NCBI GenBank assembly: GCA_965205915.1
Contig: OZ242191.1
Location: 1,302,001 to 1,366,000 of the forward strand
Length of the DNA stretch: 64,000 nucleotides
Origin: VXMO01 sp965205915
Lineage (GTDB): Bacteria > Chloroflexota > Dehalococcoidia > UBA6926
Direction of reading: 5' to 3'
The position numbers and the translations under genes are program-made. Positions within the stretch are counted from its first letter, which is position 1; each line of letters begins with the position of its first letter. This document shows, in pieces, positions 35,640 to 43,253 of this stretch. Under the pieces are notes generated by a model, which saw nothing but the letters and a program-made list of their open reading frames with translations, was not told where the DNA came from and searched no databases.

Positions 35640-36935
35640 TTGACGACTCGCCAGCGGCAGTACCGAGAGATCAGAGACCCAGTTCATGGGTTCGCTCGCG
35701 CGGAGCGAGACGAATGGGCTGTACTTGACTCAGAGTTTCTTCAGCGTCTCCGGGACATCCACCAACTCGCCCTGACTTACTTAGTTTACCCCGGTGCAAC
35801 CCACAAGCGCTTTGAGCACAGCCTTGGAGTCATGGAACTAGCGGGGCGAGTATATGACAACATTCTATCAAATCGCAATGCGCCAGGCACAATCGGCATC
35901 CTCAATCTTCCTGTTGACGATTCCGACCGACTGTACTGGCGGAAAGTCGTTCGGCTGGCAGGCTTATGTCACGACATTGGTCACTTACCATTTTCTCATG
36001 CCACTGAGAAAACTGTCCTGCCTTCCGGAATGTCCCATGAACACGTGACGGCTGCATTAATCACGGGCAAAGAGATGGCACATCTCTGGAAAGGCATGAC
36101 ACCACCTGTGCGTGCCTTAGACGTGGCAAAGGTTGCCGTTGGACAAGAATTTCTACCCGACGTCAGTTTTACGGATTGGGAGCGATTTCTCCATGACATA
36201 ATCGGTCACGATGCGCTGGGTGTGGATCGAATGGATTACTTGCTTCGCGATTCTCTTCACGTCGGCGTCGCTTATGGTCGCTTTGACCACTTGAGACTAC
36301 TCGACACTATGAGGGCACTGAGAGCACCGCATTCTGACCTTGAATCTGCCGAGCTTGGTATTGAGTTTGGGGGACTCTATGCAGCGGAGGCCCTTATCCT
36401 TGCGCGCTACTTTATGTTCATGCAGGTGTACTACCATCACGTAAGGCTGGCGTATGACGAGCACCTCCAGGACTTCATGCTATCTCGGCTAGGACAGATC
36501 GAAGGGCCCATCAGTTGGGACAAAGTCAAAGACCTCACTGATAGTGAGGTTCTACTTGCGATGCAGAATGCGGATCGGGATCTTAGCTCGCCAAGCCACG
36601 ATGCTGCAAGACGTATCCTCCACCGAGATCATTTTCGTCGCGTCGACTCGGTCACCCCTGCCCAGCAAACAGAGGATAACGAGGCTCTTGTGAGCATGGC
36701 CACAGTCCTACAGCAACAGTTTGGAGAATACGACGTGAGGGTTCGCTCACGTTCCCGATGGTCCAACCCCGTTGTTGAGTTTCCAGTATTGATGCCAGAT
36801 CTTTCTGTCCAATCACCAGGCAATCTTTCGCAAACATTCGCCAGCGTTCCAATTGCCGACGTGGGACACATCTTTGTTGACCGCAACCATCTAACTGAGG
36901 CGCGAACACTCTTGGGAAGCGATGGCAACATCTAG
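35640..36935 (+). CDS. HD-domain phosphohydrolase (YwfO/SAMHD1-like)
   Basis: 431 aa from TTG 35640 (GGGGAGG upstream). Metal ligands are present: HKRFEHSLG (His), LCHDIGHLPFSHA (His-Asp) and HDALGVDRMDYLLRD (Asp). The pattern RFEHSLGVMELA and DRMDYLLRDSLHVGV matches the COG1078 group (YwfO, SAMHD1-like dNTP hydrolases). The gene downstream resembles YwgA, and I recall ywfO and ywgA being neighbours in Bacillus subtilis, so the two probably work together. Substrate, probably nucleotides, is inferred. Confidence 0.85.
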   Translation: MTTRQRQYREIRDPVHGFARAERDEWAVLDSEFLQRLRDIHQLALTYLVYPGATHKRFEHSLGVMELAGRVYDNILSNRNAPGTIGILNLPVDDSDRLYWRKVVRLAGLCHDIGHLPFSHATEKTVLPSGMSHEHVTAALITGKEMAHLWKGMTPPVRALDVAKVAVGQEFLPDVSFTDWERFLHDIIGHDALGVDRMDYLLRDSLHVGVAYGRFDHLRLLDTMRALRAPHSDLESAELGIEFGGLYAAEALILARYFMFMQVYYHHVRLAYDEHLQDFMLSRLGQIEGPISWDKVKDLTDSEVLLAMQNADRDLSSPSHDAARRILHRDHFRRVDSVTPAQQTEDNEALVSMATVLQQQFGEYDVRVRSRSRWSNPVVEFPVLMPDLSVQSPGNLSQTFASVPIADVGHIFVDRNHLTEARTLLGSDGNI

Positions 36936-36970
36936 TAGAACGGCGGAGTCAAGATTAGTAAGGAGCAAAC

Positions 36971-37540
36971 ATGGGAACCCCCGACATTCAGTCAATGACG
37001 GGCAACGATCGGGATGGCATCATTCTCAGGCTTGTGGCACAGATGCGCGAGTCCGGCAGCTGGGGTGGAGAGACACACATTCAGAAGTCGGCGTTTTTTC
37101 TCCAGCACCTTCTGGGGGTGAAGCTGGGTTACCGATTCGTCCTCCATCTGCATGGTCCATATTCTTTCGGTCTTCGAGACGACCTGACTCGCTTGCGGGC
37201 GCGGCGTAAGTTGGATGTGGAACCAAATCCCGGCTATGGTGCGTCTCTATCTGTCGACAGGAGCGTAGCTGTTGATAAGTTGGCCGGTGCCGAATTCGAT
37301 AGCAGCATACAATTTGTCTCTGAACACATTTCAGCACGGACAGTTAAGCAGCTAGAGCGCGTCGCGACTGCATATTACTTGCAGCATGTCTCAGAGCCTT
37401 CTCTAAGAGATGAGGAGGTTCCTAGCGAACTGCAGCGGCTCAAGCCACACATCACAGACCACGAGGCTTCAACGGCTGTCGGTGAGGTGCGGGAATTAAT
37501 GGACATGGCTACGCATATCGACTCGCCTAAGGACCTCTAA
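36971..37540 (+). CDS. YwgA-like protein partnered with the HD phosphohydrolase
   Basis: 189-aa protein. THIQKSAFFLQHL plus FVLHLHGPYSFGLRDDL match the pattern LQK(I/L)xF...F..HxxGPYSxxLxxDL seen in YwgA and related Panacea/SocA-like domains. It starts 35 bases after the HD gene ends, with AGGAG just before the ATG, so the two form an operon. Function unknown; the conserved pair suggests it controls or targets the hydrolase. Confidence 0.6.
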   Translation: MGTPDIQSMTGNDRDGIILRLVAQMRESGSWGGETHIQKSAFFLQHLLGVKLGYRFVLHLHGPYSFGLRDDLTRLRARRKLDVEPNPGYGASLSVDRSVAVDKLAGAEFDSSIQFVSEHISARTVKQLERVATAYYLQHVSEPSLRDEEVPSELQRLKPHITDHEASTAVGEVRELMDMATHIDSPKDL

Positions 37541-37616
37541 TGCTCAGGCAGGGCTAGTTGACGCCGCCCCCCATCCTTGCCCCTCTACCGCTCCCCACCC
37601 TATACTGCTATCTGTT

Positions 37617-37754
37617 ATGCCCAAGAGAACCTATCAACCTAAGGTGCGACGCCGTAAGCGCGTCCACGGCTTCCGACACCGCATGAGAGACCCCGGCGGC
37701 CGAAACGTTGTCGCGCGACGCCGCGCCAAGGGCCGTCATCGCCTCAGCGTCTAG
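37617..37754 (+). CDS. rpmH: 50S ribosomal protein L34
   Basis: 45-aa ribosomal protein: MPKRTYQPKVRRRKRVHGF, then a 26-residue basic tail ending RAKGRHRLSV, the usual L34 composition and length. It is followed after 10 bases by rnpA, the conserved rpmH-rnpA order. It starts the operon that continues through yidD, yidC and jag. Confidence 0.98.
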   Translation: MPKRTYQPKVRRRKRVHGFRHRMRDPGGRNVVARRRAKGRHRLSV

Positions 37755-37764
37755 CAGCCCCGCC

Positions 37765-38154
37765 ATGATCCGCACGACCGACTCGCGTCTGCGTCGGCGT
37801 TCTGATTTTGCGCGCGTGTCCGATATCGGCAAGGGGCGGGCGAACGATCTCGTCGTCCTCCGCTACGCGCCCAATGATCTGGACACCATGCGCGCCGGCT
37901 ACGCCGTCAGCAAGAGGGTCGGCGGCGCGGTGCGACGCAACTCAGTGAAGCGACGCCTCCGTGAAGCCGTCCGCAAGCTTGGCCCGCGTGAAGCCGCCAT
38001 CGATCTGGTCTTCATCGCGCGGCCCAAAATCGCAGATGCGGACTATCAAAGCATCGAAAAGGCCGTCGCAGATGTGCTCAAACGCGCCGCCCTGCGGCAC
38101 GGCACGCGCTCTGAGCTCCCAGCCGACCAGAATCCATCACCGCAGCAAGACTGA
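37765..38154 (+). CDS. rnpA: Ribonuclease P protein component
   Basis: 129-aa protein subunit of RNase P, which trims the 5' end of pre-tRNA. The RNA-binding motif is RNSVKRRLREAVR; RTTDSRLRRRSDFARV is the typical N-terminus. The frame is open from 37708 but ATG 37765 is the family start, 10 bases after rpmH. A polar tail (about 20 residues) follows the core. Confidence 0.97.
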   Translation: MIRTTDSRLRRRSDFARVSDIGKGRANDLVVLRYAPNDLDTMRAGYAVSKRVGGAVRRNSVKRRLREAVRKLGPREAAIDLVFIARPKIADADYQSIEKAVADVLKRAALRHGTRSELPADQNPSPQQD

Positions 38155-38163
38155 GCTACGCCA

Positions 38164-38373
38164 ATGACAATCATCGCACTCGGTCTCCTTCGGCTATACA
38201 AGCTGATCCTATCGCCGCTGCTACCTGCCGCGTGCCGCTATGAGCCTACGTGCTCTGTATATGCGCGGGAAGCCATAGAACGCCACGGCGCCATTCGCGG
38301 CACTGTGATAGCCGCAAGGCGGCTGGCTCGATGCCATCCGTTCCGGGAAGGGGGCTATGACCCTGTCCCGTAA
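38164..38373 (+). CDS. yidD: Membrane protein insertion efficiency factor YidD
   Basis: 69 aa. YKLILSPLLPAACRYEPTCSVYAREAIERHGAIRG carries the conserved Cys pair of the family, and CHPFREGGYDPVP is its C-terminal signature. It helps YidC-dependent insertion at the inner membrane. It sits in the normal place between rnpA and yidC. Confidence 0.97.
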   Translation: MTIIALGLLRLYKLILSPLLPAACRYEPTCSVYAREAIERHGAIRGTVIAARRLARCHPFREGGYDPVP

Positions 38374-39523
38374 ATTATTTGCTTTGCCTGTGCCGCTCTT
38401 TCACATGCGCTCCACGACACTGAGGCCACTCATCCTGCTCATCGCCGCGCTTGCGCTGCTCACGGCAGGTGGCTGCACGGCTGGCAGCCTCTTCTCCACA
38501 ACGGTCTGGGCCGCCCCCGTATTCCTCGACGATGAGACCGTCGTCCTCGGCACACAGACCGGCCATATCGTCGTCGGTAACATCATCACCGGCCAGGAAC
38601 TCGGACGCTGCGAGACGGGTGAGGGACGTAACAGCGTCCGCGCAATCTACGGTACGCCACTGATTCATGACGGGCGCATCTATGCGGGCGGCTTCGATGG
38701 CATTTTGTACGCCGTTACGCCGAATTCCCTGCTCCCGGAGTCAGAGTCCCCATGCGCGCCCTTCTTTGAGGCGGATTCCGCCATCGTCGGCGGACCCACT
38801 CTGACCACGGACGGCGCAATCCTCATCGGCACCGAGGGTGGCACGCTCTACTCATTGGACGCGTCAAACGCTGCCATTCAATGGACATTTGAGGCCGACG
38901 GTGAGATCTGGGAGGCCCCGATTCTTGGAGACGGCCTCGCGTACGTCGGCACCCTACGCGGCATCCTCCACGCCGTGACACTCGGGAACTCCGGCGGCTC
39001 CGAAGCATGGCGGCATGAGGCCGGGGCCGGCATCGGAGGCATGACACTATCCGACGCCGGCACGCTGTACGTCGGTTCATTTGATCGCAATTTGTACGCC
39101 CTCGACGCAAGAACGGGGCGGCCACGCTGGGAGTCGCCGTTCACCGCAGACAATTGGTTCTGGGCGGCTCCTCTTCTAATCGGCGACCGTCTGTACGCCC
39201 CATCGCTGGATCACTCCCTCTACATCCTGGACGCCTCGACCGGTAGGCCCGTGGCAGACCGTCTCGTCACCGGCGGCGCGATTCGGAGCCAGCCGGCGTT
39301 GGTAGGCAATCGGATCATCGTGGCCAATGAAGAAAAGGAAACGTGGTGGATTGACCCCGTAACCGGTCAGGGCATCGTGGGCGGGAAACTGCCGGACGCC
39401 GTATACGCCCCTATCGTGACGTTCGGCGAGAGCGATGCGCTGTTCTTTGCGCAGGACGGCGCGATTTATCGTGCCTCGCCCTCACTAAGGCAGCCCGTGC
39501 GGGTATTCCCTTTGGAGAATTAG
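38357..39523 (+). CDS. PQQ-type beta-propeller lipoprotein
   Basis: 388 aa (372 if ATG 38405 is used). Signal peptide with lipobox LTAGGC, Cys24 counted from 38405. The rest consists of seven or eight beta-propeller repeats of the PQQ/quinoprotein type (e.g. GTEGGTLYSLDASNAAIQWTFEADG, YVGSFDRNLYALDARTGRPRWE), as in BamB. ATG 38357 overlaps yidD and follows a GGGAAGGGGG stretch; ATG 38405 is the alternative. Insertion of such a gene between yidD and yidC suggests a role at the translocation or insertion site; that is inference. Confidence 0.85.
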   Translation: MTLSRKLFALPVPLFHMRSTTLRPLILLIAALALLTAGGCTAGSLFSTTVWAAPVFLDDETVVLGTQTGHIVVGNIITGQELGRCETGEGRNSVRAIYGTPLIHDGRIYAGGFDGILYAVTPNSLLPESESPCAPFFEADSAIVGGPTLTTDGAILIGTEGGTLYSLDASNAAIQWTFEADGEIWEAPILGDGLAYVGTLRGILHAVTLGNSGGSEAWRHEAGAGIGGMTLSDAGTLYVGSFDRNLYALDARTGRPRWESPFTADNWFWAAPLLIGDRLYAPSLDHSLYILDASTGRPVADRLVTGGAIRSQPALVGNRIIVANEEKETWWIDPVTGQGIVGGKLPDAVYAPIVTFGESDALFFAQDGAIYRASPSLRQPVRVFPLEN

Positions 39524-39532
39524 GCGCCGACA

Positions 39533-39793
39533 ATGCTTGAAGTCTTAGGCGACATATTTATCTTCCTGCTCCTTCAGCCGATGCTGAACGGGCTGGTGTT
39601 CCTCTATGACGTGCTGTTTGAAAGCATGGCGCTCGCCATCATCGCGCTCACCGTCATCGTTCGCGTGGCATTCTACCCGCTGACCCTCAAGCAGCTGAAA
39701 TCGTCGGCCAGGATGCAGGCCCTACAGCCGCAGATGCAGGAGATCCGCAACCGTTTCAAGAACAACCCCAGCTTCAGCAACGCGAAACGATGA
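39533..39793 (+). CDS. yidC: Membrane protein insertase YidC, N-terminal segment (frame broken)
   Basis: 86 aa: first helix (LGDIFIFLLLQPMLNGLVFLY), then the hairpin helix with the functional Arg in ALTVIVRVAFYPLTLKQLKSS, and the start of the cytosolic loop (RMQALQPQMQEIRNRFKNNP). The family sequence expected next is not in this frame but one base back, from the CCCC run at 39766-39769 (there reading QLQQRETMKMYREAGV). Thus one C may be missing (indel or sequencing error), or the ribosome slips -1. The reading frame ends at TGA 39791-39793, overlapping the next ATG as ATGA. Confidence 0.85.
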   Translation: MLEVLGDIFIFLLLQPMLNGLVFLYDVLFESMALAIIALTVIVRVAFYPLTLKQLKSSARMQALQPQMQEIRNRFKNNPSFSNAKR

Positions 39794-40446
39794 AGATGTA
39801 CCGTGAGGCGGGCGTCAGCCCTCTCGGGTGCCTGGGGCCGATGGTGGTGCAGTTCCCAATCTGGATCGGGCTGTACTGGGCGATCATCAAGGGGTTGGGC
39901 AACCTGCCCGGCAGCTTCGTGTACCTGTCTCAACGCCTCTATTCATGGTCGCCGGTGGGCGGCGAGGTGTTGCCCCTGAACACGGATATGCCGTGGATTC
40001 TCGGCACCCTGGACCTCTCCGCGCCTGATCCCACGCCACTCATGCCCCTGCTTGTCGCAGCATCCACATGGGCCCAACAACGCATCATGCAGCCGCCCGC
40101 GATGTCCGACCAGCAGAGGCAGCAGCAACAGATCATGTTGTTCCTGTTTCCCATCATGCTGGGGTTCCTTGCCTTTACTTTCCCATCAGGGTTAGCCCTA
40201 TACTGGTTCGTCTCTAACTTCATAACAATCGCGTTGCAGGGATTCGTATCCGGATGGGGCAATCTACTGCCCGGTAGGCCACGATTGAGTCTCTCAGCAG
40301 CAGCCCCTCAAGTACCACAAGTGGAGACGAGGTCAGAAAATGAGTCAGAGTCTGGAATGGACGGGGAGGACAGTCGAGGAAGCGATCCGGCGAGGACTCG
40401 ACGAGCTCGGTCTCGATCGCGACGACGTCGACGTCGACGTTCTTAA
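39790..40446 (+). CDS. yidC: Membrane protein insertase YidC, C-terminal segment
   Basis: 218 aa continuing the YidC chain: MYREAGVSPLGCLGPMVVQFPIWIGLYWAI, later YLSQRLYSW, and LGFLAFTFPSGLALYWFVSNF, the last typical for the final two helices. It lacks its own first two helices, so alone it would not be a complete insertase unless made with the preceding part. The C-terminal tail is Arg-rich (RTRRARSRSRRRRRRRS) and is read over the start of jag. Start ATG 39790 overlaps the upstream stop. Confidence 0.85.
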   Translation: MKMYREAGVSPLGCLGPMVVQFPIWIGLYWAIIKGLGNLPGSFVYLSQRLYSWSPVGGEVLPLNTDMPWILGTLDLSAPDPTPLMPLLVAASTWAQQRIMQPPAMSDQQRQQQQIMLFLFPIMLGFLAFTFPSGLALYWFVSNFITIALQGFVSGWGNLLPGRPRLSLSAAAPQVPQVETRSENESESGMDGEDSRGSDPARTRRARSRSRRRRRRRS

Positions 40447-41263
40447 CGAAGGTCGCTCAGGCCTGCTCGGGATCCGTTCGGAGGACGCTCGGGTCCGTCT
40501 GATTGTCAAACAAGTGGGCGGAGACCAGGAGTCCGCCTCTTTCGAGTCCCTCTCGGAGGACGCGGACAGCGCGAGAGACATTCTCGCCGAGCTACTTCGG
40601 CTTATGGATGTCGAAGCGGATATCTCCGTCTATGTCCCCGGGAGCGATCCCGCACGCCCCTCCGAACCCGGCGATCCCATTGTGCTGGACGTGGAGCGAG
40701 AGGACGCCGGCCTGCTCATCGGACGACGGGGCCAAACCCTCCGCCATGTGCAGATGCTCCTCAACACCATCGTCTCGCGCACAGTCGGCCACTATGTCCC
40801 TCTCCGCATCGACGTGGAGGGGTATCAGCAGCGCCACATCGAACGACTGCAACAGATTGCCGAGCGCGCGGCGGATCACGTGCGACGGCGAAGGCGGCCC
40901 ATCACCCTTGACCCCATGTCGCCCGCGGATCGTCGCATCATCCACATGACACTTGCTGAGAATCCGCATGTCGTCACCGGTAGCACGGGGCACGGTGAGA
41001 ACCGCCGTGTCACCATCCAGCAAGCGCCCCGGGGCGCCGGCGGCCAACGCGCCGGTGAACGCGCTGAGGCGCAGGCCCCTCCGCCGCCGCCTACCTCGGC
41101 TACGGATGAAGATGACTACGAGGACGACGACGACTTCGATGATGATGACGACGACTATGATGACGACGACGACTATGACGATGATGATGACGACGACTAT
41201 GATGACGAGGATGAGGATGACTATGAAGACGATGAAGAGGACACGAAGCCTCCCCCCAGCTAG
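40340..41263 (+). CDS. jag: RNA-binding protein Jag/KhpB
   Basis: 307 aa. Jag_N (residues 1-50: WTGRTVEEAIRRGLDELGL, GLLGIR), a KH domain with IGRRGQTL, and an R3H domain with the R...H pair in RRIIHMTL. KhpB partners with KhpA in RNA binding; jag follows yidC in most bacteria. The last 60 residues are almost only Asp and Glu with spaced Tyr (DDYDDDDDYDDD). GAGGT precedes ATG 40340. It overlaps the yidC end by 107 bases. Confidence 0.93.
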   Translation: MSQSLEWTGRTVEEAIRRGLDELGLDRDDVDVDVLNEGRSGLLGIRSEDARVRLIVKQVGGDQESASFESLSEDADSARDILAELLRLMDVEADISVYVPGSDPARPSEPGDPIVLDVEREDAGLLIGRRGQTLRHVQMLLNTIVSRTVGHYVPLRIDVEGYQQRHIERLQQIAERAADHVRRRRRPITLDPMSPADRRIIHMTLAENPHVVTGSTGHGENRRVTIQQAPRGAGGQRAGERAEAQAPPPPPTSATDEDDYEDDDDFDDDDDDYDDDDDYDDDDDDDYDDEDEDDYEDDEEDTKPPPS

Positions 41264-41269
41264 CCCTAC

Positions 41270-41355
41270 TCGTCATTCTCGCCCCCTTGTCGTCACTCTC
41301 GCTCCCTTTGTCGTCATTCCCGCCTTCCTACCCGTCATTCCCGCGAATGCGGGAA
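41270..41355. repeat. Degenerate 20-21-bp tandem array ending in a palindromic repeat
   Basis: Four copies of a unit starting (t/c)CGTCA(t/c)TC begin at 41270, 41290, 41311 and 41332 (spacing 20-21 bases). The last copy continues into TTCCCGC-GAAT-GCGGGAA (41338-41355), the same GAAG/GAAT-loop palindrome as at 30607 and 46569. It occupies most of the jag-downstream gap. Confidence 0.6.
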
Positions 41356-41400
41356 CAATAGCGTTATGGCGCTGCCTACCGCTCCTGCGGCCATACTCCC

Positions 41401-42084
41401 GTGACCGGCAACACTCCTGATTTCGTGGCCATCGGTGGCCCTACGTCACCCGCCACATTCGCCGCGCTTACCGCCGTGCGCCTTGGCCGCTCTGCCGGTG
41501 TCCTGGTCGCAGACTCGTTGCCTGCTTACGAACGCGAAACGCTCGTCTCGGTGGGTGTTGAAGTAGCCTTCGGCCCCCCGCAACTGAGGGCAGAGCACAT
41601 TCCCTGGTCATGGCTGGACGCGGAGATCGTTCTTGCAGCCCAATCCGACGACGAAGTCGATTCGGCCATGCTGGGCAGATTCGGTCGATCTCTCATCGGC
41701 CTCATCGCGCGCGGATCCGAAACAGCCGGCCATCAGCCATCCCCCTTGGCCCCGGGCGCCGGCGCGCTCTTTTTTGCTGAGCCTGACGCGCAGACCGGCC
41801 GCATCGCCGCGCCCATCGCCCTCTCGCTCGGCCTAACGGCCGGCCTACGCCTGTGGTGGCAAGGAGCATGGCGAGACATCGCGTCCGACCCACGCGTGAG
41901 GCGCGAGGCCAATCCCCCGGTCCTGGCCGCCACCGCCGCCGCCTTCCTCGTGCGCCTCACTGAAACGCGTGACGCGGTAAAAGCGTCCGGTTTCGCCGCA
42001 GCAACCGCAACTCTCCTCCCCCCGACACCCCGATTCTCCCTTGAAGACATCCCAACGCGGGAGGCCATCGCCGCCGCGCTATAA
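41401..42084 (+). CDS. Hypothetical protein, distant PfkB/Rossmann-like
   Basis: 227 aa starting at GTG 41401. The beginning (FVAIGGPTSPATFAALTAVRLGRSAGVLVAD) resembles the start of PfkB-type sugar kinases, in which a GG precedes the substrate lid, but the ATP-site GxGD near the C-terminus is not visible. The second half is Ala/Leu-rich with a WWQGAW motif. It may be a degenerate or divergent kinase-fold protein. Low confidence in any function. Confidence 0.5.
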   Translation: MTGNTPDFVAIGGPTSPATFAALTAVRLGRSAGVLVADSLPAYERETLVSVGVEVAFGPPQLRAEHIPWSWLDAEIVLAAQSDDEVDSAMLGRFGRSLIGLIARGSETAGHQPSPLAPGAGALFFAEPDAQTGRIAAPIALSLGLTAGLRLWWQGAWRDIASDPRVRREANPPVLAATAAAFLVRLTETRDAVKASGFAAATATLLPPTPRFSLEDIPTREAIAAAL

Positions 42085-42194
42085 TCTCACCCCTCCGCGG
42101 GTTAGGGTGGGGAGCTACCAACCTCCGATGCAGGCAAACAAGCGCGTATCATATTCCTTGCGAGACTCGTGAGTATCTTGAGGAGGAGGCCGGG

Positions 42195-42425
42195 GTGAAG
42201 CTGGGACTGACACTTCTGCTGGTGGGCGTCGTCATGATTGGCGGATATGGGGCGTACGCGCTTCTGCGTTTCGTCATTCTCACCGATGAGGCGCCCATCA
42301 TCATGAGAATCGGCCTGCCTACCGTCGTCGTTGGCGCGCTGGTTCTGCTGGTCAAGGCTATCTGGGACCGGATCAGAGAAAGACGCAATCCTGACGTCCG
42401 CCGCTATGAGGAGGCCCAACCATGA
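42195..42425 (+). CDS. Small two-helix membrane protein
   Basis: 76 aa from GTG 42195, with AGGAGGAGG just upstream. Two hydrophobic helices (LTLLLVGVVMIGGYGAYALL; GLPTVVVGALVLLVKAIW) and a basic then acidic tail (RIRERRNPDVRRYEEAQP). Its stop overlaps the start of the YbjQ-like gene as ATGA, so they are coupled. Family unknown to me. Confidence 0.7.
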   Translation: MKLGLTLLLVGVVMIGGYGAYALLRFVILTDEAPIIMRIGLPTVVVGALVLLVKAIWDRIRERRNPDVRRYEEAQP

Positions 42426-42736
42426 TTACCGTGACATCAGACGACATCCCCGGAATGACCATCACGTCCACCCAGGGAATCGTGTACGGCAACTCCGTGC
42501 GCGCCCGTAACATCGGCCGAGACATCACCGCGACGTTCAGAAACATCGTCGGTGGCGAGGTGCCGGAATACGCGCAGCTCATGGCCCGATCGCGACAAGA
42601 GGCGCTCGGCCGCATGACGGCCCGCGCGGAGGAGATGGGCGCGAACGCGGTGACCGCCGTCCGATTCTCCACGTCCATGGTCATGTCCGGCGCCGCGGAA
42701 CTTCTCGCCTACGGCACCGCTGTCACCGCAGAATAG
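42422..42736 (+). CDS. YbjQ family protein (UPF0145)
   Basis: 104-aa protein. TSTQGIVYGNSVRARNIGRDI, ARSRQEALGRM and GANAVTAVRFSTS are the UPF0145 signature blocks. The family fold is a beta-barrel-like homopentamer with a suggested heavy-metal-binding role, not proven. It is translated with the upstream two-helix protein. Confidence 0.9.
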   Translation: MITVTSDDIPGMTITSTQGIVYGNSVRARNIGRDITATFRNIVGGEVPEYAQLMARSRQEALGRMTARAEEMGANAVTAVRFSTSMVMSGAAELLAYGTAVTAE

Positions 42737-42757
42737 TCTCTATACCTCTCTGACCCC

Positions 42758-42997
42758 ATGTCATCCACCATCTTCTGGCTTGCCGTCATCCTGCTCTATG
42801 TCGCAGTGCAGATAGGTGTTCAGATAGCCGCAGGACGCGATCTGGGCAAACGCAAGCGCGTACGGGGCGACAATCGATGGCTCTGGGTCGCCGTCATCTT
42901 GCTGTTCCTCCCCGGCGCGCTCGCCTATTTCGCCTTCGGGCGACTGCCGGATGACGAACCCGCAGCGATGCCGCCGCAAAGCCCCACATCGTGGTGA
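42758..42997 (+). CDS. PLDc_N-like two-helix membrane protein
   Basis: 79 aa with two membrane helices; the second, WLWVAVILLFLPGALAYFAFGRL, with FGR at the membrane edge, is typical of the phospholipase D N-terminal (PLDc_N) domain found as a stand-alone protein. It closes a three-gene run with the small membrane protein and the YbjQ gene. Confidence 0.6.
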   Translation: MSSTIFWLAVILLYVAVQIGVQIAAGRDLGKRKRVRGDNRWLWVAVILLFLPGALAYFAFGRLPDDEPAAMPPQSPTSW

Positions 42998-43032
42998 CGG
43001 AGCGTCACAGGCCGCCGACGGGGATCGACTCC

Positions 43033-43140
43033 GTCATTCCGAGTGCAGCGAGGAATCTAAAGCGGTGATTGGTAGGGCGGGATGGAATTTCTGACCTCCG
43101 CCCCGGATTCTTCACTCCGCTCCACTCCGTTCAGAATGAC
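43033..43140. repeat. MITE-like element with imperfect terminal inverted repeats
   Basis: GTCATTCCGAGTGCAGCGAG starts at 43033; at the other end GGATTCTTC (from 43105) runs to CAGAATGAC, 43140, whose complement again begins GTCATTCTGA. About 30 bases at each end are complementary with mismatches. No coding frame fits inside its 108 bp. It lies in the gap upstream of ileS. Confidence 0.55.
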
Positions 43141-43253
43141 AATGGCAGGCGAACGCTTGACGTTGCCGATTGCCGTTTTCCACAATGGATGTCTATTCGA
43201 GAACGTCCTGAGAATCCACACCACTAAGAGAAGTGCAGGCAGGTAGAAGGCAG

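Noticed and set aside
39780..39800. In-frame TGA in yidC as a selenocysteine codon, given selA nearby
   Set aside because: Reading through the TGA in the first frame gives no YidC-like sequence; the correct continuation is in the -1 frame.
41103..41250. The GAT/GAC repeats as a CRISPR-like or satellite array
   Set aside because: There are no spacers, and the repeats are in frame within jag as an acidic tail.
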